Source: Acidobacteriota bacterium
GTDB lineage: Bacteria > Acidobacteriota > Blastocatellia > RBC074
Reading direction: 5' to 3'
DNA length: 64,000 nucleotides
Assembly (NCBI GenBank): GCA_019639255.1
Contig: JAHBSF010000021.1
Coordinates: forward strand, 1-64,000
The notes below the pieces were generated by a model. The model did not search any database and was not told the origin of the DNA. It saw only the letters and a program-made list of their open reading frames with translations. The position numbers and the translations under genes are program-made. This document shows positions 63,836 to 64,000 of the stretch, piece after piece; position 1 is the stretch's first letter, and every line of letters begins with the position of its first letter.

Positions 63836-64000
63836 AAAGACGGCTTGCGTGCATTTTGCTTCTGATTGCATCTACTGCGGCGGTGTGGGGCGAAACTCCG
63901 CTTGCGGAATACGCCGCACGTCTGGATCGCGCCGCCGAAATACTCGCCGCGCTTTTTGAGCAGGAAGACGAAGACGAGGATCCGCCGAACGAGGAAGAAA
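63832..64000 (+). CDS. Start of a secreted protein, cut by the window end
   Basis: ATG 63832 overlaps the previous stop (ATGA). The first 56 codons give a signal peptide (RRLACILLLIASTAAVWG) and then AEYAARLDRAAEILAALFEQ with an acidic stretch. The rest lies outside the window. A DUF4129 protein is often found in this position, but nothing visible proves it. Confidence 0.55.
   Translation, partial: MKRRLACILLLIASTAAVWGETPLAEYAARLDRAAEILAALFEQEDEDEDPPNEEE

Overview
The window reads as a chromosomal segment of a GC-rich bacterium, most likely an Acidobacteriota of the Blastocatellia type. The supporting signs are a secreted acidobacterial-style 147-residue protein, a Ser/Thr kinase fused to a long TPR region, a b6-like cytochrome bc cluster with a CydA-like/cytochrome c fusion, a TPR-retropepsin protein, and many short intergenic hairpin repeats. 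This placement is an inference from gene content. No rRNA or tRNA gene was found to confirm it.

Bases 1-15300 hold a type III-B (Cmr) CRISPR-Cas locus. It begins inside an array of 22 repeats (37 nt, 3' end ATTGAAAC) that would be transcribed rightward, with the leader off the left edge. The trailer end abuts a TnpB remnant. Next comes cmr2(cas10)-cmr3-cmr1-cmr4-cmr5-cmr6. Cas10 lacks an HD nuclease but keeps the GGDD cyclase, and cmr4 carries an in-frame TAG. A signalling set follows: a Csx1-type CARF-HEPN ribonuclease, a Csx15-like protein and an NE0113-family CARF protein. The adaptation side has a DUF4258 protein, a DEDDy exonuclease, a terminator-like hairpin, cas1 and cas2. No cas6 is present. 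A Phd/RelE-type toxin-antitoxin pair closes the locus.

Bases 15500-20900 encode a respiratory cluster (membrane subunit, Rieske protein, fused cytochrome b6/subunit IV, CydA-like protein with a cytochrome c tail) and a Fur/PerR-dps peroxide/iron unit with a clear promoter. Bases 21000-32300 hold a YeiH-type transporter, a PIN-domain toxin with a small neighbour, a TPR-retropepsin protein, an Ogg2 glycosylase, a sulfite-oxidase/cytochrome c pair, a RecU-like resolvase, YebC, a DUF3089 hydrolase and RecX. Bases 32300-49300 hold two MacB-type permeases, a cyclophilin, GatB, QueG, a membrane metallopeptidase, an Nramp transporter, TruA, HerA, a geranylgeranyl-reductase-like flavoprotein, SerS and GalU. 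Bases 49300-64000 hold a secreted protein, an FHA-GAF-sigma54 activator, a nucleotidyltransferase, a UvrA paralogue, an SGNH hydrolase, a Ser/Thr kinase, a LolA-like protein, a 2OG-Fe(II) oxygenase and a membrane protein, and end inside a secreted-protein gene.

Four families of dispersed hairpin repeats run through the window. Family A (about 100 bp, arms built from ACGGAACAA-like units) has at least 14 complete or partial copies, almost all touching a stop codon. Family B has arms of GTGCTGA units (3 copies). Family C is a MITE-like element of about 230 bp (2 copies, one nested in a family B element, one flanked by a 13-bp direct repeat). Family D is built on TACGCGGAA units and encodes the C-terminal tails of two convergent genes. 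The most notable points are the amber codon in cmr4, the exonuclease/DUF4258 pair in the adaptation module, the array-TnpB junction, and the stop-codon-linked hairpin families.
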